Notes: generated by a model from the sequence alone, not told the origin. A stretch of DNA of 64,000 nucleotides from Chryseobacterium panacisoli (GCF_008274625.1 NZ_VTRU01000002.1:496001-560000); one strand, 5' to 3'; shown: positions 54,608 through 62,848, counted from the first letter of the stretch. Made by a program: numbers and translations.

Positions 54608-54698
54608 GCATAAGCAATAAGCAATGGTCAATTTATGATACTGCAACTTCTCGATTGACAATTCACTTGCGAAGCAAAATTGACTATTGACTTTAATT
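54608..54698. repeat. Inverted heptad-word repeat upstream of the GNAT gene
   Basis: Words such as CAATAAG, CAATGGT and CAATTTA on one side and AATTGAC, TATTGAC on the other. CAATGGTCAATTT (54622-54634) faces AAATTGACTATTG (54677-54689): 13 positions, 12 Watson-Crick and one G-T. A smaller TTGC-GAA-GCAA hairpin (54667-54677) is inside. It separates the RDD gene from the acetyltransferase on the minus strand. Confidence 0.7.
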
Positions 54699-55442
54699 GT
54701 CTTTCCCTGTATAGTAGTTGTAATCTTTAATAATCACATTGATAAACTGTCTTTCCGTCATTTTAGTAGCATCTATTTCCAGTTTCAGAATACTTTTAAT
54801 TTTCTCAGACAGCTTACTGATGATCTGGCGGTCGTCTACTTTCAACGCTTTGGTATAATTATCTTTGATGATTCTCATATCGTTATCGCTCAAAGCAATG
54901 ACTTGTGGAAAAGAAGGAATATAATCTTCGTGGATATTCTCAAGGATTGTATGCGAGATGTTGATATTGTTTTTGAGGGAAATGACAGCAGTTCCGGAAG
55001 CAATATCACCTAAGCGCTGGTTGTTTTTAGAAACAATCATAGAGATAAGCCCTATAACTCCGGCGAATGAAACATCAACAATTCTGAAAACCCAGCGGAT
55101 CATATAATCGGCAAAACTGGCCTGATAACCGTCAATCTTTACCACTTTGATTTTCATCAGCTTTTTACCGGGTGTCTGGCCTTCCATTAAGCTTTCCAAT
55201 ACAAGAGGGTAAATGTAAATGGGGAAAGTAAGAATAACATATACAGCTCTTATAGACCATTCATCAAGGCCGTTTAATAAATATCCCAGGTCAAAAACAT
55301 TGAAGAACAGATACAGGATAATTACCACATAAGCAATCCTGATCAGAAGATCAATAATGAAGGCAAGCATCCTTTCTCCTACGCCTGCAATATTAAAATT
55401 AATATTTACATTTTGTGAGGTATTTATCGCAATTTGAGACAT
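54693..55442 (-). CDS. RDD family membrane protein
   Basis: A 249-residue protein with the RDD domain in the first 150 residues: GERMLAFIIDLLIRIAYVVIILYLFF, PLVLESLMEGQTPGKKLMKIKVV and ADYMIRWVFRIVDVSFAGVIG, and NNQRLGDIASGTAVI. The C-terminal 100 residues are soluble and helical. Its start is only 28 nt from the start of the divergent SpoIIM-like gene. The membrane family has no firm function in Bacteroidetes; a link to the SpoIIM/MoxR set is common. Confidence 0.88.
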   Translation of the reverse strand: MSQIAINTSQNVNINFNIAGVGERMLAFIIDLLIRIAYVVIILYLFFNVFDLGYLLNGLDEWSIRAVYVILTFPIYIYPLVLESLMEGQTPGKKLMKIKVVKIDGYQASFADYMIRWVFRIVDVSFAGVIGLISMIVSKNNQRLGDIASGTAVISLKNNINISHTILENIHEDYIPSFPQVIALSDNDMRIIKDNYTKALKVDDRQIISKLSEKIKSILKLEIDATKMTERQFINVIIKDYNYYTGKDN

Positions 55443-55470
55443 ATTTTTTATTATTTTAGCCTTAACAATT

Positions 55471-56454
55471 ATGAGAGAGGTTTATTTCATTAAACAAAAT
55501 AAAGAAAAATGGTTGGGAATAGAACAGGTTATTCAAGGTAAAATTAAAAAAAATCCTGATGACCTGTCTTCATTGTATATTAATCTGATCAATGATCTTT
55601 CTTTTGCCCAGACCTATTACCCGAAAAGCAATACGACAGTTTACCTGAATCATTTATCTGCCCAGATTTTCCAGAAGATCTATAAAACGAAAAGGGTAGA
55701 GGAGAACAGGCTGGTTTATTTTTTCAAAACTGAAGTTCCGCTGCTGATGTATCAATATAGGAGATATCTGATGTATGCTTTTCTCTTTTTCATTTTATTT
55801 ACCTCCATAGGAGTGCTTTCTGCCATTTATGATAAAGACTTTGTCAATATTATTCTGGGTGAAGGCTACGTAAATGAAACCATTGAAAATATTAAGCATA
55901 ATAATGCAGTAGGAGTTTATCAGAGTGGTAGCACATGGGGAAGTACCATCGGGATTATTTTTAATAATATCCAGGTAGGAGCAAAACTGTATATTTACGG
56001 AATTGCAGGAGGAGTAGGAACATTGTTTGCATTGCTCTCCAACAGTGTGATGCTGGGCGCTTTCCAATACTTTTTCTATGATTACGGAGCATTGAAAGAC
56101 AGTGCGAGAGGAATATGGCTTCACGGAGTTTTTGAAATTTTTGCAATGGTTGTGGAAGCAATGTGCGGACTGATCCTGGGAGCATCTATTTTATTTCCGA
56201 GAACGTTTTCAAGGTTTAATTCTTTTAAAAAAGGATTTAAAGATTCATTTAAAATATTTTTAAGTACAGTTCCTTTTACTATTTGTGCTGGGATTATAGA
56301 AGGTTACGTTACAAGACATGCTTTGAAGATGCCTTTGTTTCTGAACCTGGTCATTATTTTTGGCTCACTGGCAATTATAGGATTTTACTATTTTGTATAT
56401 CCGTCTATTGTTTACAAAAAAACTAATAAACACATCAATGATACAATTGTATAA
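55471..56454 (+). CDS. SpoIIM-like stage II sporulation protein M family
   Basis: A 327-residue membrane protein. A soluble N-terminus (1-95) is followed by about six membrane helices, including FLFFILFTSIGVLSAIY, YIYGIAGGVGTLFALLSNSVMLGAF and HGVFEIFAMVVEAMCGLILGASILF, with the conserved HG-F-E-x-x-A motif of SpoIIM. In non-sporulating bacteria the family is found with RDD, DUF4129 and MoxR proteins. It overlaps the next gene by 17 nt. Confidence 0.85.
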   Translation: MREVYFIKQNKEKWLGIEQVIQGKIKKNPDDLSSLYINLINDLSFAQTYYPKSNTTVYLNHLSAQIFQKIYKTKRVEENRLVYFFKTEVPLLMYQYRRYLMYAFLFFILFTSIGVLSAIYDKDFVNIILGEGYVNETIENIKHNNAVGVYQSGSTWGSTIGIIFNNIQVGAKLYIYGIAGGVGTLFALLSNSVMLGAFQYFFYDYGALKDSARGIWLHGVFEIFAMVVEAMCGLILGASILFPRTFSRFNSFKKGFKDSFKIFLSTVPFTICAGIIEGYVTRHALKMPLFLNLVIIFGSLAIIGFYYFVYPSIVYKKTNKHINDTIV

Positions 56455-57400
56455 AAAAAGAGATTTTGGAAACTTTATCAGCGATAGTTTTAATTTCTTC
56501 AAAATATACGGGAAGAATTATTTTAAAAACTATATTCTGATCAATGGCTTGCTTTTGATTTTAATGGTAACCGTTATGATCTTCGGATATAAAGAACTCT
56601 TTTCTCAGATCTTCGGTTCCAATCTGGGAGGCGAAACGTATTATTTTGAACAGTATTTTTCGGATAATGCCGGTATGCTGATTACAGTAGGATTACTCAC
56701 TTTCCTGCTTTTTATGGTTCTGATGATTGTCAATTATCTGTATCCCGTTTTTTATTTAAAAAGAATTGCGCAAGGTGCACAAAAAATAAAAGCCGATGAA
56801 ATTCTGAATGATTTTAAAAGCAATGCAGGGAGAATCGCTAAGCTGTGCCTTGGGATGATCTTTATTGTTACCCCGGCGATTTTGTTTGTGGTAGGGTTTT
56901 CTTACCTTCTTATTTTCATTATTATCGGATTGTTTCTGATCCTGCTTCTTTACCCAACGATATTCAATTTCACTACATTTTTAATGTATGATTATTTTAA
57001 TTCGGACAGGGGTTTCTGGGGAAGTTTGAGCTATGCATTAAGATCACAGTTTTCTTATCCGAACGGGAGTGAGAAATCACCCTACTGGAAATATTGGGGA
57101 TCCGCTTTTGTGATGTTTATTATTATTTACATGATAACATCTATATTCACATTTATTCCGATGATATTCTTTTACGGATCGCTTCTTACCTCTACACCGG
57201 ACGGAAATTTTGAGCAGAACCCTTTTACCGGAACTGCCGGTATTTTGTTTTTTGTATTCTATGGAGTTTCAATGCTGATTTCATTTTTTCTTTCAAATCT
57301 GATGTATGTAAATGCGGGATTGATGTATTACGACAGCAGAACAGATCTTCATCAGAAAGTAGAACTTGCAGAAATAGACACGATTGGAATCAATGAATAA
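56438..57400 (+). CDS. Multi-pass membrane protein of the SpoIIM/MoxR operon
   Basis: A 320-residue protein with six or so membrane helices (ILINGLLLILMVTVMIFGY, LITVGLLTFLLFMVLMIVNYLYPVFYL, IVTPAILFVVGFSYLLIFIIIGLFLILLLYPTIF, and others) and a C-terminus of charged residues (QKVELAEIDTIGINE). The start is ATG 56438 (MIQLYKKRDFGN); a longer frame from 56393 overlaps the SpoIIM gene too far. No named family recognised. It overlaps the DUF4129 gene by 8 nt. Confidence 0.75.
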   Translation: MIQLYKKRDFGNFISDSFNFFKIYGKNYFKNYILINGLLLILMVTVMIFGYKELFSQIFGSNLGGETYYFEQYFSDNAGMLITVGLLTFLLFMVLMIVNYLYPVFYLKRIAQGAQKIKADEILNDFKSNAGRIAKLCLGMIFIVTPAILFVVGFSYLLIFIIIGLFLILLLYPTIFNFTTFLMYDYFNSDRGFWGSLSYALRSQFSYPNGSEKSPYWKYWGSAFVMFIIIYMITSIFTFIPMIFFYGSLLTSTPDGNFEQNPFTGTAGILFFVFYGVSMLISFFLSNLMYVNAGLMYYDSRTDLHQKVELAEIDTIGINE

Positions 57401-58181
57401 AATTTTCCTTTTTTTATTGTTTTTTCTTTCTCTTGGGCTGGTTCAGGCTCAGGACGATAATCCTGCTGATGATCTGGTAGATTCATTGTATACAACCGGG
57501 CATTACAGAAATATGCTGAGGGCAGATTCTGTGCTGATGAAAAACCCGGTATCAGAGAACGCAGCTTATCCAAAAACATTCAAAGAAAACATTCCATCAA
57601 GATATAAAGGAAATGAATTTGATTATTCGGTATCAAAGCCGCGAGAATCTTTCTTTCAAAAGCTGATGCGAAAGCTCAATCAGATTATACAGGGGATTTT
57701 TGGTGAAACAGCATTGACTAAGTCTGCAGAATTTACAACAGTCCTTATCCGTCTGTTTGCGATTATCCTTGTAGGATTTCTGCTTTATTTCATTATCAAA
57801 TATATAATGGGAAAAGACGGGAATTTTATTTTTGGTAAAAAGAATAAAAAGCTCGACCTCAATGTGCAGGAACTCCATGAGAATATCCATGAAATCAATT
57901 TCCCTGAAAGTATTGCGAAGTTTGAACATGCAGGAGATTACCGTTCAGCGGTCCGTTACCAGTTTCTGTTTATCCTTAAAAAACTGAGTGACAAAAAACT
58001 GATCAACTGGAATCCGGAAAAAACGAATAAAGATTATGCCACAGAGCTGAAAGCTCTCCATCTGAAAAATGATTTTTCTAATCTGTCTTATATTTTTGAT
58101 TATGTCTGGTATGGAGAATTCAGTATTGAAGAAGAAAGCTATCAGAAATTTAAAAATCAGTATCAGGCATTTAAACCATAA
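57393..58181 (+). CDS. DUF4129 domain protein
   Basis: A 262-residue protein with an N-terminal signal (IFLFLLFFLSLGLVQAQ) and one membrane helix near 119-138 (LIRLFAIILVGFLLYFIIKYI). The C-terminal DUF4129 part is cytoplasmic: AGDYRSAVRYQFLFILKKLSDK, NKDYATELKALH and YVWYGEFSIEEESYQKF. It starts 8 nt inside the previous gene and is followed after 11 nt by DUF4350. The start is ATG 57393. Part of the MoxR operon. Confidence 0.85.
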   Translation: MNKIFLFLLFFLSLGLVQAQDDNPADDLVDSLYTTGHYRNMLRADSVLMKNPVSENAAYPKTFKENIPSRYKGNEFDYSVSKPRESFFQKLMRKLNQIIQGIFGETALTKSAEFTTVLIRLFAIILVGFLLYFIIKYIMGKDGNFIFGKKNKKLDLNVQELHENIHEINFPESIAKFEHAGDYRSAVRYQFLFILKKLSDKKLINWNPEKTNKDYATELKALHLKNDFSNLSYIFDYVWYGEFSIEEESYQKFKNQYQAFKP

Positions 58182-58192
58182 CAATAATAACC

Positions 58193-59350
58193 ATGAATAA
58201 AACTTTCAAAACATATGCTGTAATTTTCGTCATTGTGATGATTGTTCTGGCATTGCTTGAAGTTAACAAAAAAGAAACGACAGACTGGCGTAAGAATTTT
58301 GATATCAATGAAAAGTCTCCGTTCGGACTCTTTGTTTTTAATAATGAAGCTAAGAATCTTTTTAAAAATAATCTGAAGAAGATTGAACAGATTCCCTATG
58401 AATACTACAGTCAGCATAAAAAGGATCCTCACAATATTATTGTTATTGAAAATAATTTTGACAAAGAATCCTGGAATAAAATCCTGACCCAGGTATCTGA
58501 AGGTTCAGATGCATTCTTAATGGTAGCTCGGATGCCGAAAGAAATTTCAGACAGCATTGGATATTATGATTCCGAGATCTCTTTTGAAGAAGAAAATGTA
58601 CTGAAACTTACCGACAAAAAATATCAGAATGATTTTGCTAAGCTGGACAAATTTCCATCGGGAAGAGGATTTTCATTCATTAAACCTAAAGTTGAAGTCC
58701 TTGGAAAAACGGTGGAGAAAAAGAATACCGATCAGGCCAACTTTATCAAAGTAAAGTTTGGAAAAGGATATATTTATGCTCATACCGAACCTCTTTTTCT
58801 CACCAATTATTATCTTCTGAAACCCGGGAACGTCAAATATGCACAGGATGTGTTTTCATATCTTCCGGATAGAGAAACCATTTGGTTTGTATCCAGCAAG
58901 AGTTCAACATCACGGTTCTTTATGAGATTTGTATTGTCAAATCCGGCTTTAAAGTATGCCTGGTGGGTGCTTTTAGGGGGGCTTATCCTTTTTATTTTCT
59001 TTAATGCCAAAAGAAAACAGAGAATAGTCCCGGTAACAGAGCCATTAAGGAATACATCTCTGGATTTTGTGAAAAGCATTGGAAATCTGTATCTTCAGGA
59101 AGGTGATTTTCATGATATGATGGCCAAGAAGGCACAGTATTTTCTGAACAAAGTGAGAATGGATCTGTTGATAGATACCCAGAATTTAGATGAAGAATTT
59201 GCAAAAAAATTACAGCTGAAAACCGGAAAACCCATGGAGATGATCAATGAAGCAATAACGCTTGTGAAAAAAGCTCAGGACCCTTACGCCAGCGTAATGA
59301 AGGAAGACCTTACAAGGATCAATAAGCTCCTTGATGAAATATTTAAATAA
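58193..59350 (+). CDS. DUF4350 domain protein
   Basis: A 385-residue protein with an N-terminal membrane anchor (YAVIFVIVMIVLALLEV, about 8-24) and a second membrane helix at about 257-276 (YAWWVLLGGLILFIFFNAKR). Between them lies an extracytoplasmic domain that resembles DUF4350. It ends in a cytoplasmic helical part with TSLDFVKSIGNLYLQEGDFHDMM. It precedes the MoxR gene by 109 nt, which hold a near-palindromic repeat. Confidence 0.85.
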   Translation: MNKTFKTYAVIFVIVMIVLALLEVNKKETTDWRKNFDINEKSPFGLFVFNNEAKNLFKNNLKKIEQIPYEYYSQHKKDPHNIIVIENNFDKESWNKILTQVSEGSDAFLMVARMPKEISDSIGYYDSEISFEEENVLKLTDKKYQNDFAKLDKFPSGRGFSFIKPKVEVLGKTVEKKNTDQANFIKVKFGKGYIYAHTEPLFLTNYYLLKPGNVKYAQDVFSYLPDRETIWFVSSKSSTSRFFMRFVLSNPALKYAWWVLLGGLILFIFFNAKRKQRIVPVTEPLRNTSLDFVKSIGNLYLQEGDFHDMMAKKAQYFLNKVRMDLLIDTQNLDEEFAKKLQLKTGKPMEMINEAITLVKKAQDPYASVMKEDLTRINKLLDEIFK

Positions 59351-59368
59351 TACAACAATATAATGATG

Positions 59369-59437
59369 TAACAATTACCAATGCTGATAATGACTTTTCT
59401 AGGAAAAGATTTAATTATTACATTGACACCATTGTTA
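59369..59437. repeat. Near-palindromic element between DUF4350 and MoxR genes
   Basis: TAACAAT (59369-59375) faces ATTGTTA (59431-59437), the inner parts CCAATG/CATTG match, and the centre is CTTTTC-TAG-GAAAAG (59394-59408). The arms align with a few mismatches over about 30 bases each. The element almost fills the gap of about 109 nt. Confidence 0.7.
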
Positions 59438-59459
59438 GATCGGCAAATTAAAATTTATT

Positions 59460-60491
59460 ATGGAAAACTTTGATAACCAAAATATAGAAAACCAAAGCGC
59501 TATCAATCTTAACAAACAGGAAGAACAGTTTCAGTCAAGAATCGATATGATTGAACTTCGTGCAAGCCTGGAGAAAGTGAAATCTGAGATCGGAAAAGTA
59601 ATTGTAGGGCAGGAGAAGATGATTGAACATCTTTTGGCAGCACTACTTTCAAACGGTCACGTTTTGATTGAAGGAGTTCCGGGAGTAGCAAAGACAATCA
59701 CCGCAAAATTATTAGCCAAAACCATTGATGTAGGTTTCAGCAGAATTCAGTTTACTCCGGATCTGATGCCTTCCGATATTTTGGGAACCTCTGTATTCAA
59801 TGTGAAAAATTCAGAATTTGAATTTAAAAAAGGACCAATCTTCTCCAATTTTATCCTGATTGATGAGATCAACAGATCGCCGGCAAAAACACAGTCTGCA
59901 TTATTTGAAGTAATGGAAGAACGGCAGATTACGATGGATGGGACCCGCTATGTTCTGGAAGAACCTTTTCTTGTTATCGCTACACAAAACCCTATAGAGC
60001 ATGAGGGAACGTACAGACTTCCGGAAGCTCAGCTGGATCGTTTCTTATTCAAAATTAATGTAGGATATCCTACTCTTGAGCAGGAAATCGCGATCATTAA
60101 GAATCAGCACGAAAGTAAGAAAGAAGATAAAACAGAAGGGGTAAACCGCGTGATCACAGCTGGACAGCTGAAAAACTACCAGCATCTGGTAAAAGAAATC
60201 ATTGTGGAAAGCCAGCTGATGGAATATATTGCGAAGATTATCATCAACACAAGAGAAAACCAATTCTTATATCTGGGGGCTTCACCGAGAGCATCACTGG
60301 CACTTCTTACTGCATCAAAAGCATTTGCAGCTCTGAGAGGACGAGATTTCGTGACTCCTGAAGATATTAAAGAAGCAAGCTACGCTGTTTTAAGACACAG
60401 AGTAATTGTATCTCCGGAAAGAGAAATGGAAGGTCTTACTGCAGATGAAATTATCCGTCAGATTTTAGAAGGAATAGAGATTCCTAGGTAG
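59460..60491 (+). CDS. MoxR-family AAA+ ATPase
   Basis: A 343-residue AAA+ chaperone-like ATPase. The Walker A motif is EGVPGVAKTITAKLLA (with V-A-K-T rather than G-K-T), Walker B is FILIDEINRSP, and sensor/arginine motifs are ATQNPIEHEGTYRLPEAQLDRF and the C-terminal LGASPRASLALLTASKAFA. The family works with DUF58/VWA proteins to activate partner proteins. It is followed by the inverted heptad arms and four-helix-bundle gene and then by DUF58. Confidence 0.95.
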   Translation: MENFDNQNIENQSAINLNKQEEQFQSRIDMIELRASLEKVKSEIGKVIVGQEKMIEHLLAALLSNGHVLIEGVPGVAKTITAKLLAKTIDVGFSRIQFTPDLMPSDILGTSVFNVKNSEFEFKKGPIFSNFILIDEINRSPAKTQSALFEVMEERQITMDGTRYVLEEPFLVIATQNPIEHEGTYRLPEAQLDRFLFKINVGYPTLEQEIAIIKNQHESKKEDKTEGVNRVITAGQLKNYQHLVKEIIVESQLMEYIAKIIINTRENQFLYLGASPRASLALLTASKAFAALRGRDFVTPEDIKEASYAVLRHRVIVSPEREMEGLTADEIIRQILEGIEIPR

Positions 60492-60540
60492 GGAGCAGAT
60501 AATAGGTGGCAGGTAGCAGGTGATAGTGAGTGAGTGCTTA
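60492..60540 (+). repeat. Left heptad arm of the four-helix-bundle element
   Basis: Begins at the first base after the MoxR stop. Seven consecutive 7-base words: GGAGCAG, ATAATAG, then GTGGCAG, GTAGCAG, GTGATAG, and then TGAGTGA, GTGCTTA. Bases 60506-60526 can pair with 60956-60976 at 18 of 21 positions. Confidence 0.8.
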
Positions 60541-60562
60541 AATAGTTACAAAATTATTATAT

Positions 60563-60916
60563 ATGGCAAACTTTAAAGAGCTTGTAGTCTGGCAAAAATC
60601 TATTGATTTTGTGACTGAAATTTATAGAATTACTGAAGCTTTTCCTAAAACTGAAATCTATGGATTAGTATCACAAATCAGACGAGCTGCAGTTTCTATA
60701 CCATCTAATATTGCCGAAGGAAACTCAAGACGAAGTAAACCAGATTATCTACAATTTTTAAAAATATCAAGAGGCAGTTGTGCAGAAGTGGAAACACAAT
60801 TAATTATTTCAAAAAATCTTAACTTTTTACATGAAAGTGAGTACTTAGAATTAAATGAAAGGATTATTGAAATATCTAAAATGTTGAATGGCTTAATAAA
60901 CGCTCTCCAAGAATAA
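60563..60916 (+). CDS. Four-helix-bundle protein (23S rRNA intervening-sequence family)
   Basis: A 117-residue all-helical protein. FKELVVWQKSIDFVTEIYRI, then FPKTEIYGLVSQIRRAAVSIPSNIAEGNSRRS and FLKISRGSCAEVETQLIIS match the family whose members are encoded in 23S rRNA intervening sequences and is related to the accessory protein of diversity-generating retroelements. It interrupts the MoxR-DUF58 operon and is flanked by inverted heptad arms (60492-60540, 60947-60983). The gene may be a resident of a mobile or RNA-processed element. Function in the cell unknown. Confidence 0.9.
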   Translation: MANFKELVVWQKSIDFVTEIYRITEAFPKTEIYGLVSQIRRAAVSIPSNIAEGNSRRSKPDYLQFLKISRGSCAEVETQLIISKNLNFLHESEYLELNERIIEISKMLNGLINALQE

Positions 60917-60946
60917 TAATGAAAGAGATCAAGCTAATAAACGTCC

Positions 60947-60983
60947 ACCTAAAACCTTTTATCTGCAACCTGCAACCCAACTA
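60947..60983 (+). repeat. Right heptad arm of the four-helix-bundle element
   Basis: Five 7-base words, ACCTAAA, ACCTTTT, then ATCTGCA, ACCTGCA, ACCCAAC, ending at the DUF58 start codon. They are reverse-complement words of the left arm (GTNGCAG-type). Bases 60956-60976 form the predicted stem with the left arm. Confidence 0.8.
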
Positions 60984-62306
60984 ATGAAAAACTTATACAT
61001 CAATACACGTTTCTTTTTTACACTCATCGGAGTGGGGATTCTGTATGTCCTGGCATTTTTCTTTCCGGTACTGATGTGGGCAGCCCATATCGCACTCCTG
61101 ATTTGTTTTCTGGCCGCAATGGTAGATTTTCTGTTGCTTTTTAATCAAAAGAATGCATTACAGGTTCAAAGAATTCTGCCGGAAAAACTCTCCAACGGAG
61201 ATGAGAATTTTGTGAAAATTGATATTAAAAATAATTACAGCTTTACCATATCCACTAAGATTATTGATGAAATTCCGTTCCAGTTTCAGAAAAGAGACTT
61301 TTTGATTGAAAAGCAGATTGCTTCAGGTGCAAATACATTCTTTCAATATTCATTAGAACCTAAGGAAAGAGGAGAATATCATTTCGGAGGTTTGAATATT
61401 TATGCATCTTCACCATTAGGTTTGATTTCAAAAAGATTTGTTTTTCAGAAGGATGCTATGTTGCCATCTTATCCATCGTTTATCCATCTCAGAAAATATG
61501 AGCTGATGGCCATTCAAAGTGAATTTTTATTGGGTGGAATCAAAAGAGTCAGAAAGCTGGGACATACCATGGAATTTGAGCAGATCAAAGAATATGTTCC
61601 CGGAGATGATATCAGAACGATCAACTGGAAAGCGACATCAAAGACGAACCGTTTGATGGTTAATCAGTTTCAGGATGAAAAATCACAGCGTATTTTTATG
61701 CTGATTGATAAAGGAAGAACTATGAAAATGCCTTTCAATGGATTAAGCTTACTGGATTATTCCATTAATGCAACAATGGCACTCTCTCACATTATTTTGA
61801 GAAAAGGAGACAGAGCCGGTATGATGACCTTTTCCAAGAAAGCTGAAAATAAAATTGCCGCCGATAATAAATCAGGACAGCTTAAAAAAATCTCCGAAGC
61901 ACTTTATAATATTAAAACAGATTTCTTTGAAAGTGATTTCAACCGTTTGTATCAGGATGTAAAATATTCCATTAATCAAAGAAGCCTAATTCTGCTTTTT
62001 ACCAACTTTGAAACATTGGACGGATTGAACCGGCAGCTGAAATATCTACGTGGAATTGCTAAAAATCATTTGCTGGTAGTTGTATTCTTCAAAAATTCGG
62101 AATTGCAGACGCTGATCAACAAAAATCCTGAAAATATGCAGGAAATCTATGATGAGATCATTGCTGAGAAATTTGAATTTGAAAAGAAACTGATCATTCA
62201 GGAACTTCGCAAATATGGAATCTATACCGTATATACACTTCCGGAAAATTTGAATATCGATGTTATTAATAAATATCTTGAGATAAAAGCGAGAGGAATT
62301 TTATAA
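60984..62306 (+). CDS. DUF58 (VWA-like) membrane protein
   Basis: A 440-residue protein. Two N-terminal membrane helices (FFFTLIGVGILYVLAFFFPVL; AAHIALLICFLAAMVDFLLLF) are followed by an immunoglobulin-like region, then DUF58 with GHTMEFEQIKEYVPGDDIRTINWKATSKTNRLMV and a VWA-like part (RIFMLIDKGRTM; GDRAGMMTFSK) near 240-310. It is the usual partner of the MoxR ATPase. The gene begins right after the right heptad arm. Confidence 0.9.
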   Translation: MKNLYINTRFFFTLIGVGILYVLAFFFPVLMWAAHIALLICFLAAMVDFLLLFNQKNALQVQRILPEKLSNGDENFVKIDIKNNYSFTISTKIIDEIPFQFQKRDFLIEKQIASGANTFFQYSLEPKERGEYHFGGLNIYASSPLGLISKRFVFQKDAMLPSYPSFIHLRKYELMAIQSEFLLGGIKRVRKLGHTMEFEQIKEYVPGDDIRTINWKATSKTNRLMVNQFQDEKSQRIFMLIDKGRTMKMPFNGLSLLDYSINATMALSHIILRKGDRAGMMTFSKKAENKIAADNKSGQLKKISEALYNIKTDFFESDFNRLYQDVKYSINQRSLILLFTNFETLDGLNRQLKYLRGIAKNHLLVVVFFKNSELQTLINKNPENMQEIYDEIIAEKFEFEKKLIIQELRKYGIYTVYTLPENLNIDVINKYLEIKARGIL

Positions 62307-62310
62307 CTTT

Positions 62311-62331
62311 GCAGAAGCAATAAGCAATAAA
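62311..62331 (+). repeat. Heptad words before the OsmC gene
   Basis: GCAGAAG, CAATAAG and CAATAAA fill the short gap before the OsmC start. Bases 62323-62336 resemble the reverse complement of 62830-62843 (12 of 14 identical). Confidence 0.55.
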
Positions 62332-62333
62332 TA

Positions 62334-62753
62334 ATGAAAATTACACTTAACAGAATAAACGACGATTTTTTATTTGAATGTACAAATGCACAAGGGAATT
62401 CTATTCTTTTGGATAATACTTCCCAGCCGGGAGCAAAAGGCGTTTCTCCAATGGAAAGTGTACTGATGGCAGTCGCGGGCTGCAGTGGAATTGATGTGGT
62501 TTCTATTTTAAAGAAGCAGCGTCAGGATATCAAAAGTTTTCAGGCAGAAGTAGAAGGTGAAAGAGTACAGGTAGATGAAGCAAAACCTTTTAAATCCATT
62601 AATGTTAAGTTCCTTTTAGAAGGAGAAATTGATCCTAAAAAAGCATTAAAGGCAGCAGAGCTTTCTTTTGAAAAATACTGTTCCGTATCAAAAACGCTGG
62701 AACCGAATGTAGAAATCGGATATGAAGTCTATGTGAACGGAGAAAAAATTTAA
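62334..62753 (+). CDS. OsmC family protein
   Basis: A 139-residue thiol-dependent peroxidase-fold protein. ESVLMAVAGCSGIDVVSILKK carries the first active cysteine (AGCSG) and LSFEKYCSVSKTL the second (YCSVS), the OsmC/Ohr pair. Such proteins reduce organic hydroperoxides. A strong terminator follows. It is flanked by heptad-word repeats on both sides (62311-62331, 62807-62848). Confidence 0.9.
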   Translation: MKITLNRINDDFLFECTNAQGNSILLDNTSQPGAKGVSPMESVLMAVAGCSGIDVVSILKKQRQDIKSFQAEVEGERVQVDEAKPFKSINVKFLLEGEIDPKKALKAAELSFEKYCSVSKTLEPNVEIGYEVYVNGEKI

Positions 62754-62773
62754 TCTCTTATTAAAAAAATAGG

Positions 62774-62802
62774 AAAAGCCGGATGATTCATCCGGCTTTT
62801 TT
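62774..62802 (+). terminator. Terminator after the OsmC gene
   Basis: AAAAGCCGGAT and ATCCGGCTTTT form an 11-bp stem with a 5-nt loop (GATTC) and a T run. It lies 21 nt after the stop. Confidence 0.9.
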
Positions 62803-62806
62803 ATGG

Positions 62807-62848
62807 CTCATTACCTATTATTCATTACCTATTATTCATTGCTGATTA
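62807..62848. repeat. Six heptad words before the GH63-like gene end
   Basis: CTCATTA, CCTATTA, then TTCATTA, CCTATTA, then TTCATTG, CTGATTA: six units with a common NNNATTA pattern, read without a break. The words are the reverse-complement type of those before the OsmC gene. The last three bases overlap the stop of the minus-strand gene at 62846. Confidence 0.75.

Noticed and set aside
56393..56437. Longer start for the membrane protein after SpoIIM
   Set aside because: It would extend deep into SpoIIM and the extra residues do not resemble a leader; ATG 56438 is better.
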